Shown in pieces: positions 50,423 through 58,296 of a stretch of DNA of 64,000 nucleotides; positions within the stretch are counted from its first letter, which is position 1, and each line of letters starts with the position of its first letter. The stretch is from positions 1,674,001 through 1,738,000 of the forward strand of contig OZ239144.1 in the NCBI GenBank assembly GCA_965194505.1, given 5' to 3'. The DNA comes from Hahnella aquatica. Its GTDB lineage: Bacteria > Pseudomonadota > Gammaproteobacteria > Burkholderiales > Burkholderiaceae_A. The notes under the pieces were generated by a model. That model was not told the DNA's origin and made no database searches. It saw nothing but the letters and a program-made list of their open reading frames with translations. The position numbers and the translations under genes are program-made.

Positions 50423-51049
50423 TCAGGGCTTCGTAGAAGTGGGGCGCAGGAGCGCACTGGTCTGGGCCGCGGCCGGCGGCACGGTTCCCATGGAGACCAC
50501 ATATTTCAGGGCCGCATCCACGGGGATGCTCAAGGGGATGACATCGCCCTTGGGCATCATCAGGAAAAATCCAGAGGTGGGGTTGGGCGTGGTCGGCACA
50601 TAGACACTCACGCAATCTGGGGGCAGCAGCGAGGCCACCTCGTGGCTGGGCGAGCCCGTGACGAAGGCAATCGTCCAGGCGCCGGGACGCGGGTACTGGA
50701 CCAGCACGGCCTGACGAAAGGCCTGTCCGTTGGGCGCAAGGATGGTGTCACTGACCTGCTTCACAGAGGAGTAGATGGACCGCACCAAGGGGATGCGGGC
50801 CAAGAGGGCCTCCCAGAGGGTGACCACCCGGCGGCCCAGCAGGTTTGCCGCCAGCACGCCCGTGACGAAGACCACCAGGGCCACGGCCACCACCCCAAAG
50901 CCTGGGATGTCCACCCCAAAGAGGGCCTTGGGGCTCAGGGCGATGGGCAGCACGCTGTCGAGCGTATTGACGACAAAGCCAAGCACCCAAACGGTGATGC
51001 CAATCGGAAGCCAGATCAGCAATCCAGTGATGAAATAGCGTTTGAACAT
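50423..51049 (-). CDS. DUF502-family inner-membrane protein
   Basis: This 208-residue protein has two membrane helices near the N-terminus (about 5-27 and 50-75) and a soluble C-terminal part with the family patterns NPTSGFFLMMP and MGTVPP. DUF502 genes commonly precede aspS in betaproteobacteria. The function is unknown. I chose ATG 51049. The start lies only 13 bases after the T-run of the ssb terminator. Confidence 0.85.
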   Translation of the reverse strand: MFKRYFITGLLIWLPIGITVWVLGFVVNTLDSVLPIALSPKALFGVDIPGFGVVAVALVVFVTGVLAANLLGRRVVTLWEALLARIPLVRSIYSSVKQVSDTILAPNGQAFRQAVLVQYPRPGAWTIAFVTGSPSHEVASLLPPDCVSVYVPTTPNPTSGFFLMMPKGDVIPLSIPVDAALKYVVSMGTVPPAAAQTSALLRPTSTKP

Positions 51050-51062
51050 AGGATCTTCGAAC

Positions 51063-51090
51063 AAAAAAAACGCCGCAAAAGCGGCGTTTT
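51063..51090 (-). terminator. Rho-independent terminator after ssb
   Basis: CGCCGC and GCGGCG pair around a 4-base loop, extended by A-T pairs, and on the minus strand the stem is followed by eight Ts. This is the best intrinsic terminator in the window. It ends just before the DUF502 ribosome-binding site. Confidence 0.9.
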
Positions 51091-51115
51091 GAACCGGATA
51101 CTAAGTGTACTCGGC

Positions 51116-51592
51116 TTAGAACGGGATGTCGTCGTCAAGGTCGTCGAAGCCAGAGGCCTTGCCGCCCGAGCGGCCTTGGCCTGAACTGGGGCTCGAGGGC
51201 ATGTCATCCGACGGGGCCCCTTGGCCACCACCCCCACCACCGCCACCGCCACCGCCTTCACGGCCACCGAGCAGTTGCATCTGGTCGGCCACAATCTCGG
51301 TGGTCTGACGCTCTTGGCCTTGCTGATCCTGCCACTTGCGCGTGCGCAGCCGACCCTCGACATAGACCGGCCGACCCTTCTTCAGGTACTCGCCTGCAAT
51401 CTCTGCAAGCCGGCCAAAGAAGACGACGCGATGCCATTCCGTGTCCTCCTTCATGTCGCCGCTCGACTTGTCCTTGTAGCGGGATGTCGTGGCAATCGAG
51501 ACATTGGCAATGGCGCCACCGTCTGGGGAGTACCGGACCTCTGGGTCTCTGCCCAGGTTGCCCATGAGAATGACTTTGTTCACTGATGCCAT
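51116..51592 (-). CDS. ssb: Single-stranded DNA-binding protein
   Basis: SSB coats single-stranded DNA during replication, repair and recombination. The 158-residue protein has the OB fold (about 1-110, starting MASVNKVILMGNLGRDPEVR), a linker with eleven consecutive glycines, and the C-terminal tip DDLDDDIPF that docks partner proteins. ATG 51592 has AAGGAG upstream. It is part of the conserved ssb-MFS-uvrA neighbourhood. Confidence 0.98.
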   Translation of the reverse strand: MASVNKVILMGNLGRDPEVRYSPDGGAIANVSIATTSRYKDKSSGDMKEDTEWHRVVFFGRLAEIAGEYLKKGRPVYVEGRLRTRKWQDQQGQERQTTEIVADQMQLLGGREGGGGGGGGGGGQGAPSDDMPSSPSSGQGRSGGKASGFDDLDDDIPF

Positions 51593-51610
51593 GCAAATGC
51601 TCCTTGAAAT

Positions 51611-51640
51611 AAAAAAGGGCCACCACCCTAACGGGGTGGC
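51611..51640 (-). terminator. Terminator of the MFS gene
   Basis: On the minus strand GCCACCCC and GGGTGGTGGC pair with a 2-base bulge and a 4-base loop, followed by CC and six Ts. It begins 11 bases after the MFS stop and ends about 18 bases before the ssb ATG. Confidence 0.75.
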
Positions 51641-51650
51641 TGCGGGCCGA

Positions 51651-52874
51651 CTATCCGACGGCCGATGGACGATCGAACGAGGCCCGACGCGACCCGATCT
51701 CTCTGAGACCCAGGGCGACCACGAGCCAGAATAACAAGATCAAGAGGCAGACCATGAAGATGCCGGCGACCCCGTGCCGACCGGCCACCCAGCCCCCCAT
51801 GGCGCCGCCCACAAACAAGCCCAATGACTGGGCGGTTGTGTAGAGGCCCAAGGCCATGCCACGAGACTGCTGGGGTGCCACACGAGACACCCAGGACGGC
51901 AGCAGGGCCTCCAGCAAATTAAAGCCCACCATGAACACCCAAATGGCAAGTAACCAGTGCCACATGGCACCCGCCCCCAGGAAGACACTCATGGCCGTCA
52001 TGAGCACCCCAATGCCCAGCAAGAAGGCAAACCGAAAACGACCCTTGCGCTCGGCCCAGAAGACAATCGGAACCATTGCCGCGAAAGACAAGAGGAGCAG
52101 CGGCAAATAGACCATCCAGTGGTCGGCCAGGGGCAGGCCCTGACTGTCGAGGCCCAGCGGAATGGCCACGAACATGGCCGTCTGGACCGCCATCATCGAA
52201 AAAATGCCCACGTGCAGGCGGTTGAGCTGCCCCAGCCGCAGCAGGTCGGCCACACGCAGACCCGGCCCGCCCAGGGCGCAGCCCACCTTGGCCGCAGGCG
52301 GAATGCGCCAGACCACCAGACAAGCTGCTCCGGCAAGAGAGGCCGTGAGCAGGAAGAGTCCAGACAGTCCGTAGTGCCCAAAGACCACGGGTGCCAGCAC
52401 CAGAGAGATCGCAAAGGACAGGCCAATCGCACCGCCGACCATCGCCATGGCCCGGGCCCGAACCTCGTCACGGGTGAGGTCTGCCAGAAAGGCGCTCACT
52501 GCTGCAGAGACCGCACCAGCACCCTGAATGGCTCGGGCCACCACCAAGGCCTCAATCGTGGGGGCCACGGCTGCCAGCAGGCTTCCGGCGGCAAAGACCA
52601 GAAGCCCAAAAATGATCACCGGCTTGCGGCCCAATCGGTCGGAGGCCATGCCAAATGGAATCTGAAGGGCCGCCTGGGTGAGCCCATACACACCCAAGGC
52701 CAGTCCCACGAGGGCCGGGTCTGTCCCGCCCGGGAGGTCGCGCGCACCAACAGCCATGACGGGCAGCATGAGAAAGAGGCCCAGCATGCGCAGGCCAATC
52801 ACGCTGGAGAGGGACAGGCTGGCCCGACGCTCGGCTGGGGTTAGCGCAAGGGGTGCATCGGCTTGAACAGACAT
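51651..52874 (-). CDS. MFS transporter (YajR-like)
   Basis: This 407-residue major facilitator protein has about 12 membrane helices. The loop 2-3 motif GMASDRLGRKPVI is present, as is a second-half motif around WAERKGRFRF. It resembles drug/H+ antiporter-1 family members such as YajR but lacks the extra C-terminal domain of E. coli YajR. The substrate is unknown. It lies between ssb and uvrA in the order common in betaproteobacteria. The start is ATG 52874, with a TACTAT box ending 8 bases upstream. Confidence 0.88.
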   Translation of the reverse strand: MSVQADAPLALTPAERRASLSLSSVIGLRMLGLFLMLPVMAVGARDLPGGTDPALVGLALGVYGLTQAALQIPFGMASDRLGRKPVIIFGLLVFAAGSLLAAVAPTIEALVVARAIQGAGAVSAAVSAFLADLTRDEVRARAMAMVGGAIGLSFAISLVLAPVVFGHYGLSGLFLLTASLAGAACLVVWRIPPAAKVGCALGGPGLRVADLLRLGQLNRLHVGIFSMMAVQTAMFVAIPLGLDSQGLPLADHWMVYLPLLLLSFAAMVPIVFWAERKGRFRFAFLLGIGVLMTAMSVFLGAGAMWHWLLAIWVFMVGFNLLEALLPSWVSRVAPQQSRGMALGLYTTAQSLGLFVGGAMGGWVAGRHGVAGIFMVCLLILLFWLVVALGLREIGSRRASFDRPSAVG

Positions 52875-52881
52875 CGTTCGC

Positions 52882-52888
52882 TATAGTA
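52882..52888. promoter_or_regulatory. Overlapping divergent -10 boxes of uvrA and the MFS gene
   Basis: CTATAGTAG contains TATAGT on the plus strand (52882-52887) and TACTAT on the minus strand (52888-52883). They would start uvrA near 52894 and the MFS gene near 52876. Clear -35 boxes are absent. No LexA-type CTGT-ACAG palindrome is visible here. Confidence 0.45.
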
Positions 52889-52913
52889 GTTGATTGACCT
52901 TTTGGCACGCCCC

Positions 52914-55808
52914 ATGACAGACAGTCGTTTCATTCGCGTCAGAGGTGCCCGAACCCACAACCTCAAGGGCATCGACCTCGACATTCCCCGAGATGCCTTC
53001 GTGGTGATCACAGGGGTGTCTGGGTCTGGCAAATCATCGCTGGCCTTTGACACCCTCTATGCGGAGGGCCAGCGTCGCTACGTGGAATCGCTCTCCCCGT
53101 ATGCCCGGCAGTTCCTGCAGTTGATGGAACGTCCAGATGTCGACCTCATCGAGGGGCTCTCACCAGCCATTGCCATCGAGCAAAAGGCCAACAATCACAA
53201 CCCTCGGTCCACCGTGGGCACCGTGACAGAAATCGCCGACTACCTTCGCCTCCTTTTTGCAAGGGCCGGCACGCCGCACTGCCCTGAGCACCCCTCGCGA
53301 CGACTGGCCGCCCAGACCTTGACCCAAATGGTGGACCAACTGCTCGAGCAGCCCGCCGAGAACAAGGTCAGCCTGCTGGCCCCCATTCAAATGCAGCGGG
53401 CCGGTGACCTGCATCCGGTCATCGATGGCCTTCGTGCCCAAGGCTTTGTTCGGGTGCAGGTGCAGGTGGGAGACGGCCCCATCGAAGACCATGTCTTGGA
53501 TGCCATGCCTGCCTGGCCAAGCCACCTGCCCATCAGCCTGTGGGTGGTGGTCGACCGGCTCAAGGTCAAGCCCACCAGTCGGGAGCGGCTGAGCGAATCG
53601 TTGGAGACCGCCATGCGGCTGGGCCGCGACCAGGCCCTGGCCATCTGTGAGCCTCCCACAGACACCGGGGCCACTGAACGGCTCCGTCTCTCGCCACACC
53701 TGGCCTGCCCAGACTGTGGCCACACCCCCGGGCCATTGGAGCCGAACCTGTTCTCATTCAATTCCCCGGCAGGGGCCTGCCCCACCTGCGACGGCCTGGG
53801 CGAGGAGACCTGCTTCGATCCCGAGCGAATTGTGCAATTCCCGCACCTGTCGCTCGCCTCTGGAGCCATTGCGGGCTGGGACCAGCGCAATGCCTTTGCC
53901 TGGTCCATCCTGCAGAGCCTTGCCGAACAAGAGGGCATTGACCTCGACGCACCGTATGAATCCCTGCCGCCCAAGGTCCAGGACCTCCTGCTGCATGGGT
54001 CTGGTGAGCGCAGCCTGGCCCTGCGCTACCCACTGGACCGTGGCCGAAGTGTGGTGAAGCAGGAGCCCTTCGAGGGGATTCTCCCCAACCTTGCACGTCG
54101 ATGGTTGGAGACCGACAACGCGGCCGTCCGAGAGGAACTCTCCAAGCTGCGCAAGACCCGGACCTGCAGTGCCTGTGGAGGGAGTCGGCTTCGGGCCGAG
54201 GCGCGGGCCGTGCGTGTGGGCGAGCCAGGCCATGACACCGATCTGCCCAGCCTGCTGGCCATGCCACTGCAGGCGGTGCATGACAGCCTGGGCTGTCTCG
54301 AGCTCAAGGGTGTGCATGCCGCCGTGGGCGAGCGACTCCTGGGCGAAATCCAGTCGAGGCTCTCTTTTCTAATCGATGTCGGGCTCTCTTACCTCAGCCT
54401 CGACCGGGGCGCCTCCACGCTTTCTGGCGGAGAGTCTCAACGCATTCGGCTCGCCAGCCAGATTGGTGCGGGGCTCAGTGGCGTGCTCTATGTCTTGGAT
54501 GAGCCGTCCATCGGACTTCACCAGCGCGACAACGACCGCCTCCTGGCCACCCTTCGCCGACTCCAGTCGCTGGGGAATTCCGTGGTCGTGGTCGAGCACG
54601 ACGAGGACGCCATTCGTGCAGCCGACATGGTGGTGGACATGGGGCCCGGTGCCGGGGTGCATGGCGGGGAAATTGTGGCCCAAGGCAGCCCCAAAGAGAT
54701 CATGGCCACGGCGGGCTCGCTCACCGGCGACTACCTCGCAGGCCGCCGAGGAATTGACCTGCCCCGACACCGCAAGCCGCCGGGTGAGCGGGCCATTCGG
54801 ATTCGAGGTGCGCGAGGCCACAACCTTCGCAACCTGCATGTGGACATTCCCATGGGGCTCATGGTCTGTGTCACCGGCGTCTCCGGCAGCGGAAAGTCCA
54901 CCCTCATCAACGAGACCCTTGCACTGGCGGCTGCCCAGGTCATCAATGGCGCCCGGGCCCAGCCCGCGCCGGTGGATGCCGTTGAGGGCCTGGAGCATGT
55001 CGAGCGCCTGGTCTGTGTCGACCAGAGTCCCATTGGTCGAACCCCCAGGAGCAATCCCGCGACCTACACCGGCCTCTTCACCCCCATTCGAGAGCTCTTC
55101 GCAGGCTCGGCCACGGCCCGCGAGCGCGGCTACGACAGCGGCCGTTTCTCCTTCAATGTCAAAGGCGGCCGCTGCGAGGCCTGCCAGGGCGACGGACTTG
55201 TGAAGGTGGAAATGCACTTCCTGCCGGACCTCTTCGTGCCCTGCGATGTCTGCCGCGGGAGCCGATACAACCGCGAAACGCTGGACGTCCGCTACCGGGG
55301 CAAGACCATTGCCGAGGTGCTGAGCCTCACGATTGAAGAGGCTCGGCAGTTCTTCGCGGCCATCCCCGCCGTGGCCCGGCGGCTCGACACCCTGGCCGAG
55401 GTGGGCCTGGGCTATCTGCGACTGGGCCAGAGTGCGACTTCACTGTCGGGTGGCGAGGCCCAGCGCATCAAGCTTGCCTGCGAGTTGAGCAAGCGAGAGA
55501 CGGGCAAGACCCTCTACCTGCTCGATGAGCCCACCACCGGCCTTCACTTCCACGACACCGCACTGCTGCTGAAGTTGCTCGGGCAATTGCGCGACGCTGG
55601 CAACACCGTGGTGATCATTGAGCACAACCTCGATGTCATCAAGGTCGCAGACTGGGTCATTGATCTCGGGCCCGACGGGGGCATGGAGGGTGGGCAGGTC
55701 ATGGCCCAGGGCACACCCGAGGACATCGCAGCCCACCCGGAGAGCAAGACGGGCCACTACCTGGCCCGCCTCTTCAAGCCGGCGTCAGTTCACCAGTCCG
55801 CGGCCTAG
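52914..55808 (+). CDS. uvrA: Excinuclease ABC subunit UvrA
   Basis: UvrA finds DNA damage and loads UvrB in nucleotide excision repair. The 964-residue protein has two ABC ATPase modules with P-loops GVSGSGKSS (near 34) and GVSGSGKST (near 653). Signature motifs are LSGGESQRIRLA and LSGGEAQRIKLA, with zinc-binding CPDC...CPTC and CEAC...CDVC modules. I chose ATG 52914, giving TDSRFIRVRGARTHNLK; an upstream TTG is less likely. Its 3' end overlaps the histidine phosphatase gene by 24 bases. Confidence 0.97.
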   Translation: MTDSRFIRVRGARTHNLKGIDLDIPRDAFVVITGVSGSGKSSLAFDTLYAEGQRRYVESLSPYARQFLQLMERPDVDLIEGLSPAIAIEQKANNHNPRSTVGTVTEIADYLRLLFARAGTPHCPEHPSRRLAAQTLTQMVDQLLEQPAENKVSLLAPIQMQRAGDLHPVIDGLRAQGFVRVQVQVGDGPIEDHVLDAMPAWPSHLPISLWVVVDRLKVKPTSRERLSESLETAMRLGRDQALAICEPPTDTGATERLRLSPHLACPDCGHTPGPLEPNLFSFNSPAGACPTCDGLGEETCFDPERIVQFPHLSLASGAIAGWDQRNAFAWSILQSLAEQEGIDLDAPYESLPPKVQDLLLHGSGERSLALRYPLDRGRSVVKQEPFEGILPNLARRWLETDNAAVREELSKLRKTRTCSACGGSRLRAEARAVRVGEPGHDTDLPSLLAMPLQAVHDSLGCLELKGVHAAVGERLLGEIQSRLSFLIDVGLSYLSLDRGASTLSGGESQRIRLASQIGAGLSGVLYVLDEPSIGLHQRDNDRLLATLRRLQSLGNSVVVVEHDEDAIRAADMVVDMGPGAGVHGGEIVAQGSPKEIMATAGSLTGDYLAGRRGIDLPRHRKPPGERAIRIRGARGHNLRNLHVDIPMGLMVCVTGVSGSGKSTLINETLALAAAQVINGARAQPAPVDAVEGLEHVERLVCVDQSPIGRTPRSNPATYTGLFTPIRELFAGSATARERGYDSGRFSFNVKGGRCEACQGDGLVKVEMHFLPDLFVPCDVCRGSRYNRETLDVRYRGKTIAEVLSLTIEEARQFFAAIPAVARRLDTLAEVGLGYLRLGQSATSLSGGEAQRIKLACELSKRETGKTLYLLDEPTTGLHFHDTALLLKLLGQLRDAGNTVVIIEHNLDVIKVADWVIDLGPDGGMEGGQVMAQGTPEDIAAHPESKTGHYLARLFKPASVHQSAA

Positions 55809-56363
55809 CACCGCCAACTGGCCATCGGTACCTGGCCTGGCCACCACGAACTCGCCCATCGACACCGAACTGCCCGTGAGGGCCGAGATCACGACCTGAT
55901 GGGTCACCCAGACCTCGAGGCCGGTTTGAATCTGGGCGGCAACGGCTCGGGCCTCGGCCAGTTGGGCGTCTCGATTGCCATGGCCCTGGAAGAATGAGTT
56001 GAGCGCTGTCCATGGCTCCACACGCACCCGAGGGCCGAAGGCAGCCCGCGCGGTGTCCAGGCAGCGGCACCATTGACTCGACCGCACCCGTGTGGGACGC
56101 AAGCCCTGCGACTGCATCCACCGTCCGAACCGCTCCGACTGGGCCAGGCCCTCGCGGGAAAGATTGCGCTGGGTGCTGCAGTCGTCCACTCGAAAGGAGG
56201 GCGGATCTCCAAAGCCGGGCTCGGTCTCGGCATGCCGCATGAGAATGACCACGCCTGGCTCACGCAGCGCTGCCAAAAGACGCTCATCCACGCTGCCCAC
56301 GGCCGGCACAGACCAGCCGAAGGCAAAAGCCAAAAGTATCCAAATCGAGTTTGCTAATCTCAT
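55785..56363 (-). CDS. Exported histidine phosphatase-family protein
   Basis: This 192-residue protein has an N-terminal signal peptide (about 1-24, hydrophobic core ILLAFAFGWSVP) and the histidine phosphatase motif VILMRHAETEPG near residue 45. A later VWVTHQVVISALTG supplies the second catalytic His. It is therefore probably periplasmic; the substrate is unknown. The ATG at 56363 is only 3 bases from the divergent osmC-type ATG, and no ribosome-binding site is visible. The 3' end is convergent with uvrA. Confidence 0.82.
   Translation of the reverse strand: MRLANSIWILLAFAFGWSVPAVGSVDERLLAALREPGVVILMRHAETEPGFGDPPSFRVDDCSTQRNLSREGLAQSERFGRWMQSQGLRPTRVRSSQWCRCLDTARAAFGPRVRVEPWTALNSFFQGHGNRDAQLAEARAVAAQIQTGLEVWVTHQVVISALTGSSVSMGEFVVARPGTDGQLAVLGRGLVN
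56355..56360 (+). promoter_or_regulatory. -10-like box before the OsmC gene
   Basis: TAATCT ends 6 bases before the ATG at 56367, with no ribosome-binding site between them. Transcription would start on the first base of the start codon. The box lies inside the divergent gene. Confidence 0.35.
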
Positions 56364-56366
56364 GTC

Positions 56367-56813
56367 ATGACCACGATCTCTGCGCACCTCCACCGGGACA
56401 CCGGCTGCATCACGACCCTGAGCAACGGACGCCACACCTGGGCATCCGATGTGCCCACCACCTATGGCTCACACGATGCCGCACCCGACCCGCACGACCT
56501 GCTGGATTCGTCGCTGGCGGCCTGCACCGTGCTCACGCTTGAACTCTACCTGCGGCGCAAGGCCGATTGGAAGGTTGACCGCATCCGATGTGAGGTGGAA
56601 CGACTGGCCGAAACCAAGTCAGCCGACGGCCAGGTTCGATACCAAGTGCGCCGTGCCATCGAGGTCACGGGCGACCTCACGGCCGAGCAGCACGACCGGC
56701 TCATTGAGATCGCCAACAAGTGCCCCATCCACCGCCTCATGACCGGCAGCATCGAGATTGAAACCATCGTGCGCGACCCATCTGCCGATGCGCCGCGCAG
56801 CAGCCCCGCCTAG
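56367..56813 (+). CDS. OsmC/Ohr-family protein
   Basis: This 148-residue protein of the OsmC superfamily has the two reactive cysteines at 53 (SSLAACTVL) and 119 (NKCPIHRLM), as in thiol-dependent hydroperoxide reductases. It is closest in pattern to the YhfA/OsmC-like branch. It probably detoxifies organic peroxides, but the substrate is not shown. It may be leaderless. The 3' end overlaps gltD by 4 bases tail to tail. Confidence 0.88.
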   Translation: MTTISAHLHRDTGCITTLSNGRHTWASDVPTTYGSHDAAPDPHDLLDSSLAACTVLTLELYLRRKADWKVDRIRCEVERLAETKSADGQVRYQVRRAIEVTGDLTAEQHDRLIEIANKCPIHRLMTGSIEIETIVRDPSADAPRSSPA

Positions 56814-58276
56814 CGGGGGAGGTCGGAGCGGCCCATGAGGAATTCATCCACGGCCCGGGCCGCCTGGCGGCCTTCTCGAATGGCCCAGACCACCAGAGAC
56901 TGACCCCGGCGCATGTCGCCCGCTGCAAAAACCTTGGGCACGCCCGTCACATAGGCCTTCTCGCCCTCGGTGGCCGCCTTGGCATTGCCGCGGGCGTCCT
57001 GATCCACGCCAAAGGCCTCCAAGATCGAACCCACGGGGGAGACAAAGCCCATGGCCAGCAGCACGAGGTCGGCCGGAAGCACCCGCTCGGTGCCGGGCAC
57101 CTCCTGCATTTTTCCGTCCTTCCAGGCCACCTCACAGGCCTGCAGGCCCACCACGCGGCCGTTTTCGCCAATGAATGATTTGGTGGCCGTGGCAAAGGCC
57201 CGCTCGCAGCCCTCCTGGTGGCTCGACGAGGTGCGCAGCTTGGTGGGCCAGTAGGGCCAGACCAGGGCCTTGTTCTCGTGCTCGGGGGGCATGGGCATGA
57301 GCTCGAACTGGGTGACGCTCTTGGCACCATGCCGATTGCTGGTGCCCACGCAGTCAGAGCCAGTGTCACCCCCGCCGATGACAATCACATGCTTGCCATC
57401 TGCGCGAATCTGTTTCGGGAAGGGGTCGCCCGCATTGACCTTGTTCTGCATCGGCAGAAACTCCATGGCGAAGTGCACGCCGTCGAGCTCACGGCCAGGC
57501 ACGGGAAGGTCGCGAGGCTGCTCGGCACCGCCGGCCAGCACCACTGCATCGAATTCCTCGAGCAGGGCCTTGGGCGAGATGGTCTCTTTGGCCCAGTTGG
57601 TGACCTTGGTGTCCTTGGGAAGGTCGGCCACCAGCACGCTGGTTCGGAAGACCACACCCTCGGCCTCCATCTGTGCGACCCGCCGATCGATGTGGAGCTT
57701 CTCCATTTTGAAGTCGGGAATGCCATAACGAAGTAACCCGCCAATGCGATCATTCTTCTCCAACACCACCACATCGTGGCCTGCACGGACGAGCTGCTGG
57801 GCAGCGGCCAGGCCGGCCGGCCCGGAGCCCACCACGGCCACTCGACGGCCTGTCTTGTGTGCGGCTGGTCGGGGCACCACCCAGCCCTCGACCCAGCCGC
57901 GATCGATGATCGCGTGCTCGATCGACTTGATGCCCACTGCGTCGTCGTTGTAGTTCAGGGTGCAGGCGGCCTCGCATGGCGCTGGGCAGATGCGGCCGGT
58001 GAACTCAGGAAAGTTGTTGGTCGAGTGCAGCACCTCCAGGGCAGCCTGCCACTGGTGCCGATAGACCAGGTCGTTAAAGTCGGGAATGATGTTGTTGACC
58101 GGACAGCCATTGTTGCAAAACGGAATGCCGCAGTCCATGCAGCGCGCCGCCTGTGCGCTGGCCTGCTCGGGTGCCAGGCCAATGACAAACTCTTTGTAGT
58201 GCTTGAGCCGGCTCGTCGGGGCCTCATAGCCCTCCTCGATTCGCTCGAGCTCTAGGAATCCCGTTGCTTTTCCCAT
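56810..58276 (-). CDS. gltD: Glutamate synthase small subunit
   Basis: GltD supplies electrons from NADPH to GltB. The 488-residue protein has the N-terminal 4Fe-4S motif CMDCGIPFCNNGCPVNN near residue 47, an FAD-binding VVGSGPAGLAAAQ near 150 and an NADPH-binding IGGGDTGSDCVG near 300. It follows gltB with a 20-base gap. Confidence 0.97.
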   Translation of the reverse strand: MGKATGFLELERIEEGYEAPTSRLKHYKEFVIGLAPEQASAQAARCMDCGIPFCNNGCPVNNIIPDFNDLVYRHQWQAALEVLHSTNNFPEFTGRICPAPCEAACTLNYNDDAVGIKSIEHAIIDRGWVEGWVVPRPAAHKTGRRVAVVGSGPAGLAAAQQLVRAGHDVVVLEKNDRIGGLLRYGIPDFKMEKLHIDRRVAQMEAEGVVFRTSVLVADLPKDTKVTNWAKETISPKALLEEFDAVVLAGGAEQPRDLPVPGRELDGVHFAMEFLPMQNKVNAGDPFPKQIRADGKHVIVIGGGDTGSDCVGTSNRHGAKSVTQFELMPMPPEHENKALVWPYWPTKLRTSSSHQEGCERAFATATKSFIGENGRVVGLQACEVAWKDGKMQEVPGTERVLPADLVLLAMGFVSPVGSILEAFGVDQDARGNAKAATEGEKAYVTGVPKVFAAGDMRRGQSLVVWAIREGRQAARAVDEFLMGRSDLPR

Positions 58277-58296
58277 GATGTGTCCTTGAGGGTGGT

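Noticed and set aside
51237..51279. Glycine repeat of SSB as a tandem repeat or CRISPR-like array
   Set aside because: The CCACCGCC-like repeats simply encode the low-complexity glycine linker of SSB. No spaced direct repeats of CRISPR type occur anywhere in the window.
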